Source: Maridesulfovibrio salexigens DSM 2638
GTDB lineage: Bacteria > Desulfobacterota > Desulfovibrionia > Desulfovibrionales > Desulfovibrionaceae
Direction of reading: 5' to 3'
DNA: 64,000 nucleotides
NCBI RefSeq assembly: GCF_000023445.1
Contig: NC_012881.1
Location: forward strand, 811,501-875,500
Under the pieces are notes generated by a model that was not told the DNA's origin, did no database searches, and saw only the letters and a program-made list of their open reading frames with translations. Made by a program: the position numbers and the translations under genes. This document shows positions 50,728 through 59,445 of this stretch, one piece after another (positions within the stretch are counted from its first letter, which is position 1; every line of letters begins with the position of its first letter).

Positions 50728-52551
50728 GTGGCCAAGAAGAAGATTAGGTTCATGTGTACAGCCTTTCGTGACGGTTTTCAGTCCGTTTACGGGGCCAGAG
50801 TTAAGACCGATGATTTCCTGCCAGCCGTAGAAGCGGCCAAGGAAGCAGGTATTGATTGGTTTGAAGCTGGCGGAGGCGCACGGTTCCAGGCCCTCTACTT
50901 TTATTCCAATGAATGTGCATTTGATATGATGGACAGGTTCAGGGAGACCGCAGGTCCCGATGCCGACCTCCAGACACTCGCTCGTGGTGTCAACGTTGTC
51001 GGACTCGAATCCCAGCCCAGTGACGTCATCAAAGCCCATGCCGATCTCTTTGCCAAGCACGGCATCACCACCATCCGTAACTTTGACGCTCTCAACGACG
51101 TCAATAACCTGATCTACAGCGGCCAGTGTATTGCTGATGCCGGACTTAAGCATCAGGTTGTAGTTTCTATGATGGAACTCCCTCCGGGATGTTCCGGCGC
51201 ACACGATGCCGCATTTTACGAGAAGACTCTGCGTCAGATTCTTGATGCGGATATTCCTTATGATTCCGTCTGTTTTAAAGACGCTTCCGGTACATCCACC
51301 CCGGCCAAGGTTTACGAGACCATCAAGGCCGCTAAAAAGATGTTGCCCGAAGATGTAATGCTCCACTTCCATACTCATGAAACAGCAGGAATCGGCGGAC
51401 TTTGCTATCACTCTGCTATTGAAGCAGGTGCTGATGCAATTGACCTGTCCATGGCTCCCGCTTCCGGCGGAACCTGCCAGACCGATATCATCACCATGTG
51501 GCACATTCTGCGTGGTACTGATTATACCATTGATGTCGATATCGATAAGATTATCAAGGCCGAAGACGTTTTCCGTGACTGCATGAAGGATTACTTCCTG
51601 CCGCCCGAAGCGACTCAGGTCGATCCCATGATTCCTTTCAGCCCCATGCCCGGTGGCGCATTGACTGCGAACACCCAGATGCTGCGTGATAACGGTCTCA
51701 TGGAAAAATATCCCGAAATCATCCGTGCAATGAGTGAAGTTGTACGCAAGGGTGGATTCGGTACTTCCGTTACTCCGGTTTCCCAGTTCTACTTCCAGCA
51801 GGCTTTCAACAACGTAATGTTTGGTCCCTGGGAGAAGTTTGCTGACGGTTACGGCAAAATGGTTCTGGGATACTTCGGTAAGACTCCTGTCGAGCCTGAT
51901 CCGGAAATCGTCAAGCTTGCATCTGAACAGATGGAACTTGAGCCTACCAAAAAAACTCCGCTTGAAATCAACGATGCAGATCCTTCCAAAGGACTCGCAC
52001 CTGCACGCGAAATCTGCGAAAAAGAAGGTTTCGAACTCACTGATGAAAACGTCTTCATCGTGGCTACCTGTAAAGACAAGGGCGTCAGCTACCTTAAAGG
52101 TGAAGCCCGTGTCGGTGTCCGTTACAAAAAGGATGTTGAAGCCGAGCAGCTCAAGAAACTGGGCGCAACTGTCGGCGGCGGTTCCGGTTCCGGAACAGTC
52201 AATGTTACTGTGGATGGCCAGTCCTACACAGTTAATGTCGATGGCTCCACCGCGACTGTTAACGGCAAGTCCTTCAACATCGGTGCCGGCGATGCTCCCG
52301 CAGGCGGCGCAGCTCCTGCTGCACCCGCAGGCGCAACTGAGCCAGTTGCCGCTCCCATGCCCGGTTTGATTATCAGGCTGGCTGTTGAGCCCGGAACTCA
52401 GGTTCAGGAAGGGCAGACCATCGTAGTCATGGAAGCCATGAAGATGGAAATGGAAGTTAAGGCGCACAAGGCCGGAACTGTCACCTCCTTCTCCGTTACC
52501 GCGGGTGATCAGGTGCAGCAGGGACAGCCTCTCGCTCAGATGACAGTCTAG
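50728..52551 (+). CDS. oadA: Biotin-dependent oxaloacetate decarboxylase alpha / pyruvate carboxylase subunit B
   Basis: 607 residues. A carboxyltransferase domain (about 5-280: CTAFRDGFQSVYGAR, then CFKDASGTSTPAKVYE and LHFHTHETAGIGG near 210) is followed by a conserved carboxylase domain (about 290-470) and a C-terminal biotinyl domain with VVMEAMKMEMEV near 570, where the Lys takes biotin. The entry motif differs from classic OadA (DTTLRDGQQS), but the operon with oadG and oadB makes a sodium-pumping decarboxylase likely. GTG start at 50728 behind GGGAGGGG. Confidence 0.92.
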   Translation: MAKKKIRFMCTAFRDGFQSVYGARVKTDDFLPAVEAAKEAGIDWFEAGGGARFQALYFYSNECAFDMMDRFRETAGPDADLQTLARGVNVVGLESQPSDVIKAHADLFAKHGITTIRNFDALNDVNNLIYSGQCIADAGLKHQVVVSMMELPPGCSGAHDAAFYEKTLRQILDADIPYDSVCFKDASGTSTPAKVYETIKAAKKMLPEDVMLHFHTHETAGIGGLCYHSAIEAGADAIDLSMAPASGGTCQTDIITMWHILRGTDYTIDVDIDKIIKAEDVFRDCMKDYFLPPEATQVDPMIPFSPMPGGALTANTQMLRDNGLMEKYPEIIRAMSEVVRKGGFGTSVTPVSQFYFQQAFNNVMFGPWEKFADGYGKMVLGYFGKTPVEPDPEIVKLASEQMELEPTKKTPLEINDADPSKGLAPAREICEKEGFELTDENVFIVATCKDKGVSYLKGEARVGVRYKKDVEAEQLKKLGATVGGGSGSGTVNVTVDGQSYTVNVDGSTATVNGKSFNIGAGDAPAGGAAPAAPAGATEPVAAPMPGLIIRLAVEPGTQVQEGQTIVVMEAMKMEMEVKAHKAGTVTSFSVTAGDQVQQGQPLAQMTV

Positions 52552-52584
52552 TCTCCTGACAGATAAGCTAAAAAGGAGATTCAA

Positions 52585-52863
52585 ATGCAACAGATGTTGT
52601 TCAGTTGGAACAACGTGGTCGCGGGTAACGGCGTAGCACTCTCTGTAACAGGAATGAGCATCGTTTTCGTAGCTCTGCTTCTGGTTAGTGTTTACATTGC
52701 GCTTCTTCCCAAGATTGCTGCGTTCTGCAATAAGATTATTCCGCCTTCAGCCCATCACAGCGGGCCGGTAGCCAGTTCCCCCACTCCGCAGGTCAAAACA
52801 GGGCCTTCGGAAGCGGAAGTTGTGGCTGCTGCAGTGGCGTATCTGCATAAAAACAAGGGCTAG
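52585..52863 (+). CDS. oadG: Oxaloacetate decarboxylase gamma subunit
   Basis: 92 residues. One hydrophobic helix (about 19-42: LSVTGMSIVFVALLLVSVYIALL) and a variable Pro/Ser-rich tail with EAEVVAAAVAYLHKNK at the end. OadG ties the alpha subunit to the membrane subunit and binds zinc in relatives. AAAAGGAG precedes the ATG. It sits 33 bases after oadA and 9 before oadB, as expected for this pump. Confidence 0.88.
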   Translation: MQQMLFSWNNVVAGNGVALSVTGMSIVFVALLLVSVYIALLPKIAAFCNKIIPPSAHHSGPVASSPTPQVKTGPSEAEVVAAAVAYLHKNKG

Positions 52864-52872
52864 ACGGACGTT

Positions 52873-54000
52873 ATGGATATACTTCTGCACTTCTTAAGCA
52901 CTACGGGCTTTGCAGAGATGACTCCCGGCAACTTTATTATGATTGTCATCGGAGCCATATTCATCGCCCTTGCTATTATTAAGGACTACGAGCCGCTGCT
53001 GCTCCTGCCCATTGGGTTTGGCGCAATCGTTGGTAACATCCCGTCCATCGCCGGGATGCCGCTCAGCGTTTATGACGAAGGCAGTGTGCTTTATTATATC
53101 TACTTCGGGGTCAGCGCAGGGATTTTCCCGCCGTTGATCTTCCTCGGCATCGGAGCCATGACCGACTTTTCGTGCATGCTTTCCAACCCGAGGCTGGTGC
53201 TGCTCGGCGCAGCAGCCCAGATGGGTATTTTTGCAACCCTCATCGGAGCCATGTACATGGGCTTCACCCCCAGTGAGGCCGGTGCTATCGGCATCATCGG
53301 CGGGGCGGACGGGCCTACGGCTATCTTCCTCTCCTCCAAGCTGGCACCGCATCTCCTAGGGGCAATCGCCATTGCCGCGTACTCTTACATGGCACTGGTT
53401 CCGGTCATCCAGCCTCCCATCATGAAGCTGATGACCTCCAAGAAAGAGCGACTCATCCGCATGAGTGCACCCCGTGAAGTTTCCACCCGTGAAAAAATCC
53501 TTTTCCCGGTGGGCGGCTTCATCATCACTGCGCTCATCGCTCCGGGCTCACTTGCTCTGGTCGGTATGCTCTTCTTCGGTAACCTGCTTAAAGAATCCGG
53601 CGTTACCGAGCGTCTGGCCGAGACCGCGCGTACCGCGCTCATTGACTCGGTCACCATTCTGCTCGGTTTCTCTGTGGGTGCATCCACTCAGGCTCAGACC
53701 TTCCTGACTCCTGACAGCCTGCTCATCTTCGGGCTGGGTGCTGCATCCTTCTGTGTTGCTACTGCCAGTGGTCTGGCCTTTGCTAAGCTTATGAACGTGT
53801 TCTGCAAAGACAAGATCAACCCGCTGATCGGCGCTGCCGGTGTATCCGCTGTTCCTGACTCCGCACGAGTCGTTCAGATGGTCGCCCGTGACGAAGATCC
53901 GCATAACTTCCTGCTCATGCATGCCATGGCCCCCAACGTAGCCGGGGTTCTCGGTTCCGCAGTTGGCGCAGGTGTTCTCTGGTCCGTTCTGGCAATGTAG
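52873..54000 (+). CDS. oadB: Oxaloacetate decarboxylase beta subunit (sodium pump)
   Basis: 375 residues with about nine or more membrane segments. The subunit decarboxylates carboxybiotin and uses the energy to move sodium out. The region YYIYFGVSAGIFPPLIFLGIGAMTDF near 75, the key aspartate segment GGADGPTAIFLSSKLAP near 142 and VGASTQAQTFL near 270 are conserved in the family. Two charged residues within membrane segments (for example D in GGADGPT) carry the ion path. It is the last gene of the pump operon. Confidence 0.95.
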   Translation: MDILLHFLSTTGFAEMTPGNFIMIVIGAIFIALAIIKDYEPLLLLPIGFGAIVGNIPSIAGMPLSVYDEGSVLYYIYFGVSAGIFPPLIFLGIGAMTDFSCMLSNPRLVLLGAAAQMGIFATLIGAMYMGFTPSEAGAIGIIGGADGPTAIFLSSKLAPHLLGAIAIAAYSYMALVPVIQPPIMKLMTSKKERLIRMSAPREVSTREKILFPVGGFIITALIAPGSLALVGMLFFGNLLKESGVTERLAETARTALIDSVTILLGFSVGASTQAQTFLTPDSLLIFGLGAASFCVATASGLAFAKLMNVFCKDKINPLIGAAGVSAVPDSARVVQMVARDEDPHNFLLMHAMAPNVAGVLGSAVGAGVLWSVLAM

Positions 54001-54011
54001 GAGAATTCAGG

Positions 54012-54119
54012 ATGAATAAGCTTTCCAAACAGACTGTGATGACCAAACGCAAACGTAAGCTTGCGGTGGCGACTAACGGACAAACGGAAAGCAAGCTGGA
54101 GACAGCAGGTCGTAACTGA
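54012..54119 (+). CDS. Small basic ORF after oadB
   Basis: 35 codons. ATG at 54012, 11 bases after the oadB stop, with GGAG ten bases upstream (54000-54003); ends TGA at 54117-54119. Peptide MNKLSKQTVMTKRKRKLAV... is very basic. It is directly followed by the operon terminator. It may be real and co-transcribed or a chance frame. Confidence 0.4.
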   Translation: MNKLSKQTVMTKRKRKLAVATNGQTESKLETAGRN

Positions 54120-54126
54120 CTGAATC

Positions 54127-54159
54127 AAGGCGCATTCCCTAGCGGGGAATGCGCCTTTT
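54127..54159 (+). terminator. Intrinsic terminator of the oad operon
   Basis: AAGGCGCATTCCC pairs with GGGGAATGCGCCTT, followed by TTTC. Confidence 0.92.
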
Positions 54160-54360
54160 CATTTGTGATACCCCGGCAGGGGGAAGTGTGAACATTATTG
54201 GTCTAATTGTGTAAAAATTTGCGAAGCCGAACAGGGAAGCTGTTCGTTAGGGAAAGCTTATTAATTTTAAGTAAATGAACAGTGGCATTTTATCGCAAAT
54301 GGCGTTAATGGCGACTTCCAGAAGTCGTGACGACTTACATTTTCTTTGGAGGAAAAAACA

Positions 54361-56106
54361 GTGGCTAGTCAGTCAACCTATGAGTTTTACAAAGATGACC
54401 TTTCCAAGATTCCGCCTCTCCGGGCGATTGCGGAAACTCTGCTTGCAGATAAACGGGTAAAAAAAGTTAATGCGGCAGAAGCCTATGAGCTTGCCCGCAA
54501 GCAGTGGGATGTTATGGAAACAGATCATCCTATTTATCCAGAAGCAGCAAAAAGACTCGGCCTGCCCGAGGGAGCAAAACTGCTCAACCATTGCCACGGA
54601 AAAATTGTAGGCCGTACCGCTTTGGCCCGCCGTTTTTACAACCGGCTGAACGGACCGGATCAGCGCAAGGTTCTCGGTGATTTACGGGAAGCAATCTCTG
54701 ATATGCAGGAGCGTCCGCTTATCAAGGCCGAGGCCATTGTCGGTCTGGATCAGGACCTGATGATCAAGGCTACCATTCTCGGTGGCGAAGATGATGCTGC
54801 GAATATTTTTAACTGGCTGGTCAATTTCACCCCCTTTGACGAACTGGCGGAAGAATACGCCAAAAGTGCAAAACTGCCCATTCAGGATATCATCATTATC
54901 GGTGATAACCTCTGGCGCAACGAAGATTCTTTCTACCACAACCAGGGCAACCCGCAGTTGGCTCTTGTTGATGAAGAATGCAACGTTATCTACAATTTCG
55001 GTATGCGCTACTTTGGTGAGCGCAAGAAGGGCACACTGACCCTCGCATGGACTTCCGGTATCCGTGTCGGTATGGCTGCGTGTCACGGCGGTATTAAAGA
55101 AATTGATTTCGCCGATTGCAAGGACGCTAAAGTTAAGAAGCTGGGCAAAAAGTCCATCGCTTTCTTCGGTCTGTCCGGTACAGGGAAATCCTCCCACACC
55201 AACTCCCATGACAATGGCGGAACCCTTCCTGAAGGATTTGCCAAAAAAGTACTGCACGATGATGCTTTCCAGATCGATACTGAAAATCGCGTCTGCCGTG
55301 CTTGGGAACCGACCCTTTTTGATAAGACTGACTCCCGTCCTTTAGGTAACCCGGACTGGAAATACATGATCTCCGTAATGAACCACGCTATGCTGGAAAT
55401 CGACGGAAAGGTCATGCCTCTTGGTCAGGATATCCGTAACCCCAACGGCCGTGCTCTCATCGACCGCGATGTTATCGGTGAGCATGTCAACCGCTGTACA
55501 TTCCCGGATTCTCTGTGCTGGCTTATGAAGGATACCTGCCTGCCTCCGATTATCCGTTTCACCGACACCTATCTTGCTGTTGCTATGGGTGCTGCGCTGA
55601 TGACCAAGCGTAACCTTGCTGAAAACGTTTCTGAGGAAGAACTTAAGAAGCTTGTTTTCATTCCTTACGCCAACCCGTTCCGTGTTTACGAACTCTGGAA
55701 GGATGTTGAAGCATTTGCGCATGTATTTGATTGCGGTGCGCACGGTTACAGCTTCAACTCAGTAGGTTTCTGGCGTTCTTCAGATTCTGATCTTAATCCC
55801 ATTCCCTTGCAGACTTCACTGACCCTGCAGACAATGATTCTGACTGACCAGCTGGAATGGGAAGATTGGGATCTGCTGCCCGGTGCGCAGATTCCCAAGC
55901 GGAATTGTATGGAAAAAGTGCTGCCCGGGTTTTACGACACCTACAATCCGGCTAACGTGGAACACAGAGCAGAGTATTTCCAGACTCTCAAGGACCGCTT
56001 TGCACAGCGTAGGCATTTCCTTGAGCAGACCGACGATCTAAACTGCAAGCCTGAACTGCTCGCAAAGCTGACCAATGCTTTGCACATAAAAGGCTGGTTT
56101 AAATAA
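54361..56106 (+). CDS. pckA: Phosphoenolpyruvate carboxykinase, ATP type
   Basis: 581 residues. Reversibly turns oxaloacetate plus ATP into phosphoenolpyruvate and CO2. The P-loop GLSGTGKSSHTNS is near residue 275 (kinase-1a), with the metal-binding segment HDDAFQIDTE after it. Length is slightly over that of common bacterial enzymes (about 540) with a longer N-terminal part. Start is a GTG at 54361 with GGAGG eight bases upstream; an in-frame TTG at 54346 is less likely. Next to the oad operon it makes a C4-node cluster. Confidence 0.93.
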   Translation: MASQSTYEFYKDDLSKIPPLRAIAETLLADKRVKKVNAAEAYELARKQWDVMETDHPIYPEAAKRLGLPEGAKLLNHCHGKIVGRTALARRFYNRLNGPDQRKVLGDLREAISDMQERPLIKAEAIVGLDQDLMIKATILGGEDDAANIFNWLVNFTPFDELAEEYAKSAKLPIQDIIIIGDNLWRNEDSFYHNQGNPQLALVDEECNVIYNFGMRYFGERKKGTLTLAWTSGIRVGMAACHGGIKEIDFADCKDAKVKKLGKKSIAFFGLSGTGKSSHTNSHDNGGTLPEGFAKKVLHDDAFQIDTENRVCRAWEPTLFDKTDSRPLGNPDWKYMISVMNHAMLEIDGKVMPLGQDIRNPNGRALIDRDVIGEHVNRCTFPDSLCWLMKDTCLPPIIRFTDTYLAVAMGAALMTKRNLAENVSEEELKKLVFIPYANPFRVYELWKDVEAFAHVFDCGAHGYSFNSVGFWRSSDSDLNPIPLQTSLTLQTMILTDQLEWEDWDLLPGAQIPKRNCMEKVLPGFYDTYNPANVEHRAEYFQTLKDRFAQRRHFLEQTDDLNCKPELLAKLTNALHIKGWFK

Positions 56107-56135
56107 ACTTTACAGCACTTGTTTGTGTTAATTTA

Positions 56136-56176
56136 AAAAGGTCGCAATATCATTCATGATATTGCGACCTTTTTTT
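56136..56176 (+). terminator. Intrinsic terminator after pckA
   Basis: AAAGGTCGCAATATCA pairs with TGATATTGCGACCTTT, followed by a T run; symmetric enough to act on both strands. Confidence 0.95.
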
Positions 56177-56197
56177 GTTTTACGCTCGGAATTGATA

Positions 56198-57547
56198 TTA
56201 ACAGTTGGGAACCGACACGGCCAGCCCACCCAGCGAAGTTTCTTTGTATTTTGCATTCATATCCTTGCCTGTTTCAGCCATAGCCTTGACGACTTCATCA
56301 AAACTTACTTTGTGGAATTCTTCATTTTCCACAGAAGCAATGAGGTAAGAATTGTATGCCCGGACTACACCCATTGCATTACGCTCAATGCAAGGTATCT
56401 GAACGTATCCTCCAACAGGGTCGCAGGTAAGACCAAGGTGGTGTTCCAAGGCAGACTCTGCGGCATTCTCAGTGCGCCAGAAACGGTGGCCGTTGGCATA
56501 TGCAATCAAACCGGCAGCCATCGCTGATGCGACTCCGACTTCGCCCTGACATCCGACTTCCGCTCCAGCGATACTGGCGTTATGCTTGGCAATGAAACCG
56601 AGTGCAGCAGCAATGAGCATGCCTTCACGAACTCTTTCGCGTTCTATGCCGAGCTCTTCTTCAAGGGCATAGACCGCAGCAGGAATAACTCCGGCGGAAC
56701 CGGAGGTCGGTGCTGTAACGACTATATGTCCGGCAGCATTCTCTTCAGATGCGGCAAAACCGTAGGCATTAAGGCGGAGCAAAAAACTATCGGCACAGTT
56801 TGGTTGAGAACTGTTTTCGAAAAGACGTTTGGCTTTGCGGTGAAGGCCGATAGGTCCGGGCAGTATGCCTTCGGCAGTAAGGCCGTTGCGGACAGCCTGT
56901 TTCATGGCATCAAGGATAGCATCCAGTTTTTCGTATATTTCGTCTTCGGAAATTCCGCTGATAGCTGTTTCGTTGGCTAGAATTGCCTGATGCATGCGCA
57001 ATCCTTCGTCTGAAAGAATGGCTTTAAGTTCATCCATATTTGAATATTGGTAAGGAGGGACACGCGGAATCTCAGCCGGTTGGCCTTTCCATTTAATGAA
57101 ACCGCCGCCGATGGAATAATATTCCTGTTCGAATAGAATTTCTTCACCTTTGCGAAGTCGCAGAAGCAGGGTGTTTGCATATGGAAAATCGTTCTCTACT
57201 TCAGCAAAGACAACATCTTTGACGCTCAAGCCTAAAGATATCCGCCCGCTTTCAAATTGGCGGGAAGTACCATCAGCTAAGGAATCAAGAAACTCGCATT
57301 CAACATTCTCCGGCTTGAAGCCGAGTAGTCCGGCAACTACAGCTCGGTCAGTTCCGTGGCCTTCGCCGGTGGCGCTGAGACTGCCGTACAGCCTGATTTC
57401 GATGTTGTCTGGCTGTTCTTCAAATGAAAGGTCTGCCACGGCTAGATGAAAATTGTATCCGGCTTTCATGGGGCCGATCGTATGGGAGCTTGAAGGACCG
57501 GGGCCGATTTTGAAAAGTTCGAAAACAGATGTGGTAATGGCGGTCAT
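56198..57547 (-). CDS. sdaA: L-serine ammonia-lyase, iron-sulfur type, single chain
   Basis: 449 residues. Deaminates L-serine to pyruvate with a labile [4Fe-4S] cluster. The beta part is N-terminal (about 1-150: ELFKIGPGPSSSHTIGPMKAG) and the alpha part follows (about 170-449: TAPTSGSAGVIPAAVYALEEEL near 291; SIAGAEVGCQGEVGVASAMAAGLI near 336). Cysteines around GAEVGCQGEVG, LTCDPVGGYVQIPCIERNA near 385 and at the end bind the cluster. AGGAGGAG precedes the ATG at 57547. It feeds pyruvate to the pump/PEPCK node. Confidence 0.93.
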   Translation of the reverse strand: MTAITTSVFELFKIGPGPSSSHTIGPMKAGYNFHLAVADLSFEEQPDNIEIRLYGSLSATGEGHGTDRAVVAGLLGFKPENVECEFLDSLADGTSRQFESGRISLGLSVKDVVFAEVENDFPYANTLLLRLRKGEEILFEQEYYSIGGGFIKWKGQPAEIPRVPPYQYSNMDELKAILSDEGLRMHQAILANETAISGISEDEIYEKLDAILDAMKQAVRNGLTAEGILPGPIGLHRKAKRLFENSSQPNCADSFLLRLNAYGFAASEENAAGHIVVTAPTSGSAGVIPAAVYALEEELGIERERVREGMLIAAALGFIAKHNASIAGAEVGCQGEVGVASAMAAGLIAYANGHRFWRTENAAESALEHHLGLTCDPVGGYVQIPCIERNAMGVVRAYNSYLIASVENEEFHKVSFDEVVKAMAETGKDMNAKYKETSLGGLAVSVPNC

Positions 57548-57643
57548 AACTCCTCCTTGACTGAGGTATTTGTTTATGAAAATTATCATTAGCACATCGC
57601 GTAGAACCTAACAATGCAGATCTGTTTTTCGGAGGTTAAGAAT

Positions 57644-58048
57644 ATGTATATAGTAAGCGGTTGTCTGGCGGGACTTTGCTGCCGTTATGACGGCGGTGAC
57701 AATGCTGATGAAAGGGTTATGCAGCTTGTCTCTGAAGGTAAGGCTATTCCGGTCTGCCCGGAACAGTTGGGCGGGCTGACAACTCCTCGTCCACCATGTG
57801 AGATCGTTGAAGGAAAGGTCCTTAGCGATCAGGGCGAGGATGTAACGGAACTTTTCTGGCGCGGGGCAGAGGAAGCTCTCAAGCTCGCAAAGCTTGCAGG
57901 CAGCAAGAAAGCTATCTTGAAGGCACGCTCTCCATCATGCGGTATCGGAAAAATTTATGACGGTACCTTCGGTGGAAATTTGATCGATGGTGACGGACTA
58001 TTTGCTGCTATGCTCAGAAAAGAAGGTTTTGAGCTGGAAACAGAATAA
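57644..58048 (+). CDS. DUF523 family protein
   Basis: 134 residues. YIVSGCLAGLCCRYDGGDN near the start, VCPEQLGGLTTPRPPCEI near 45 and ILKARSPSCGIGKIYDG near 98 are the DUF523 hallmarks, with a set of conserved cysteines that could bind a metal or cluster. Recent annotation links some members to desulfidase-like activity; that cannot be judged here. ATG at 57644 has CGGAGG nine bases upstream. It diverges from sdaA. Confidence 0.88.
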   Translation: MYIVSGCLAGLCCRYDGGDNADERVMQLVSEGKAIPVCPEQLGGLTTPRPPCEIVEGKVLSDQGEDVTELFWRGAEEALKLAKLAGSKKAILKARSPSCGIGKIYDGTFGGNLIDGDGLFAAMLRKEGFELETE

Positions 58049-58052
58049 AAAA

Positions 58053-58092
58053 CATCCCGGAAATCCATAAAAGATTACCGGGATATTTTTTT
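58053..58092 (+). terminator. Intrinsic terminator after the DUF523 gene
   Basis: ATCCCGGaAATC pairs with GATTaCCGGGAT, followed by seven T. Confidence 0.88.
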
Positions 58093-58122
58093 GCTAAAGC
58101 AAGATCTGAATTACTCATTTAA

Positions 58123-58392
58123 TTAATGAGTAATCTTGTCCTCTTTAATAAGCTGCTGAGCAACATTGAGGTCGTAAAGCGCTAGAGGATTACGGTCTGA
58201 ACCGCGCTTTTTGTATTCTTCTGCAGCTTCCATGATCACATCGTAGGGCAGCCATTCGTGCTGGTCCCAGATAGTGGGGTTGTCATTGGACCAGAGTCTG
58301 AACTCGATTGATCCTTCATTCTCCCGCACGTACATCTTGGTGTCACGGGTCTGCAGGGACGGGTAGTAATATAGTCCGCGTTGGTCTTTCAT
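58123..58392 (-). CDS. Hypothetical protein in the YkgJ operon
   Basis: 89 residues. A small soluble protein: YYYPSLQTRDTKMYVRENEGSIEFRLWSNDNPTIWDQHEWLPYDVIMEAAEEYKKRG. It looks like a compact alpha/beta domain; no catalytic motif seen. The ATG at 58392 follows AAGGATTATATA, 10 bases after the end of the upstream gene, so it is co-transcribed. Family unknown. Confidence 0.8.
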   Translation of the reverse strand: MKDQRGLYYYPSLQTRDTKMYVRENEGSIEFRLWSNDNPTIWDQHEWLPYDVIMEAAEEYKKRGSDRNPLALYDLNVAQQLIKEDKITH

Positions 58393-58402
58393 TATATAAT
58401 CC

Positions 58403-59059
58403 TTAAAGTTTGCGCAGTGAAAAAGATTTTCCATTGGGAGTCGCAATGATGCCGTATCCCTTGATGAGGACAGTCATTGGTCTGCCGAAGAAGAAATCCA
58501 TGGATTCTTGCGGGAGTCCTGCTTTTTCCATGACAAGTTCACGAATGGAGCTGTCGAAAATCAGCATTTCGCGCAGGTCTGCCTGAATCTTTTCGCTTTC
58601 ATCCCAGTTTTCAACAGCTGCGGCTGCCAGCTCGGACATTTTGACGGGATCACATTTGTTGTCGTGGTCTTCGATGAGTTCAAGAACAGGATGCCCAGCG
58701 GGAAGAACGTCTTTTCTGGTCAGACGATCTTTGCTGTAAATTTCCATCAAAGGTTCCGGGTCTTCACAGAAAAGTTTTTGACATTCAAGAGGGCGGCTCT
58801 TGTAAATGCGACAGACATTTGAAGCCTGGGCAAGAAATTTACAGATCCATTCTCCGCCGGATCCTTTAATTTTGAGAATTTCTTCATCAAGGGGAAGTAC
58901 TGCTCCAACAGGCTGGTCGTAAGCAAGTTCACCTTTGCGAAGGGTAACAATATCAGTAAGGTCAATGCCGTCTGCTTCTTTAAGCAGGGGCAGGTCCTGA
59001 GTGTGTAGTGCCGGGCCGCCTTTACGGCAGCAGGTACCGCATTGTTTGCATTCGTTCAT
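58403..59059 (-). CDS. YkgJ-family cysteine cluster protein
   Basis: 218 residues. Starts with MNECKQCGTCCRKGGPAL, the CxxCGxCC pattern, then WICKFLAQASNVCRIYKSRPLECQKLFC, which together form the zinc- or iron-cluster site of the YkgJ (UPF0153) family. The rest is alpha-helical with EKAGLPQESMDFFFGRPMTVL. Role unknown. It lies upstream of dsrA on the opposite strand. Confidence 0.85.
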   Translation of the reverse strand: MNECKQCGTCCRKGGPALHTQDLPLLKEADGIDLTDIVTLRKGELAYDQPVGAVLPLDEEILKIKGSGGEWICKFLAQASNVCRIYKSRPLECQKLFCEDPEPLMEIYSKDRLTRKDVLPAGHPVLELIEDHDNKCDPVKMSELAAAAVENWDESEKIQADLREMLIFDSSIRELVMEKAGLPQESMDFFFGRPMTVLIKGYGIIATPNGKSFSLRKL

Positions 59060-59445
59060 ATTTTAGGAATCACTTTTTCAAGTTTATGTTGCTGGTTATC
59101 AAAAATTTTTGTAGGAAATATTGCTACTGACGCACCTTGTGTTCGGGATGAGTAAATACGCTGAATCCGGCTAGCTTGGCAAGTCCGAGTTTTCTCAATT
59201 CTGATAATTTGAATCATGTATTGACAACGGGCGTATCCGGCGTGTTAGTTAATTATCCAGCACTATAGGTTGTGTTTTTTTTCACTTAAGGGTATCTTTC
59301 CCTCCCCTTGCATCGTAATGATGAGGGGGTCTCGCACTAAGAGAGGAAAGCAACCGGGCTGATGTCGGTTTATCCGGCTGACGTACCGGATGCCTAATTT
59401 GTATTGGTAGGTATATCTTATTAAACTTTATGGAGGTTTAAGGGA
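59060..59445 (+). other. 386-base region upstream of dsrA
   Basis: No ORF. A TTGACA at 59221-59226 with a T/A-rich box about 18 bases downstream (TTAGTT) is a plausible dsr promoter, which implies a leader of roughly 190 bases. The leader holds GC-rich short inverted repeats (CCGGGCTG..., CCGGCTGACGTACCGG). AATGGAGG precedes the dsrA ATG. No known riboswitch is recognised. Confidence 0.55.

Noticed and set aside
50474-50830. Open frame overlapping the oadA start
   Set aside because: No family likeness, low-complexity start, overlaps the clear oadA GTG start and its SD.
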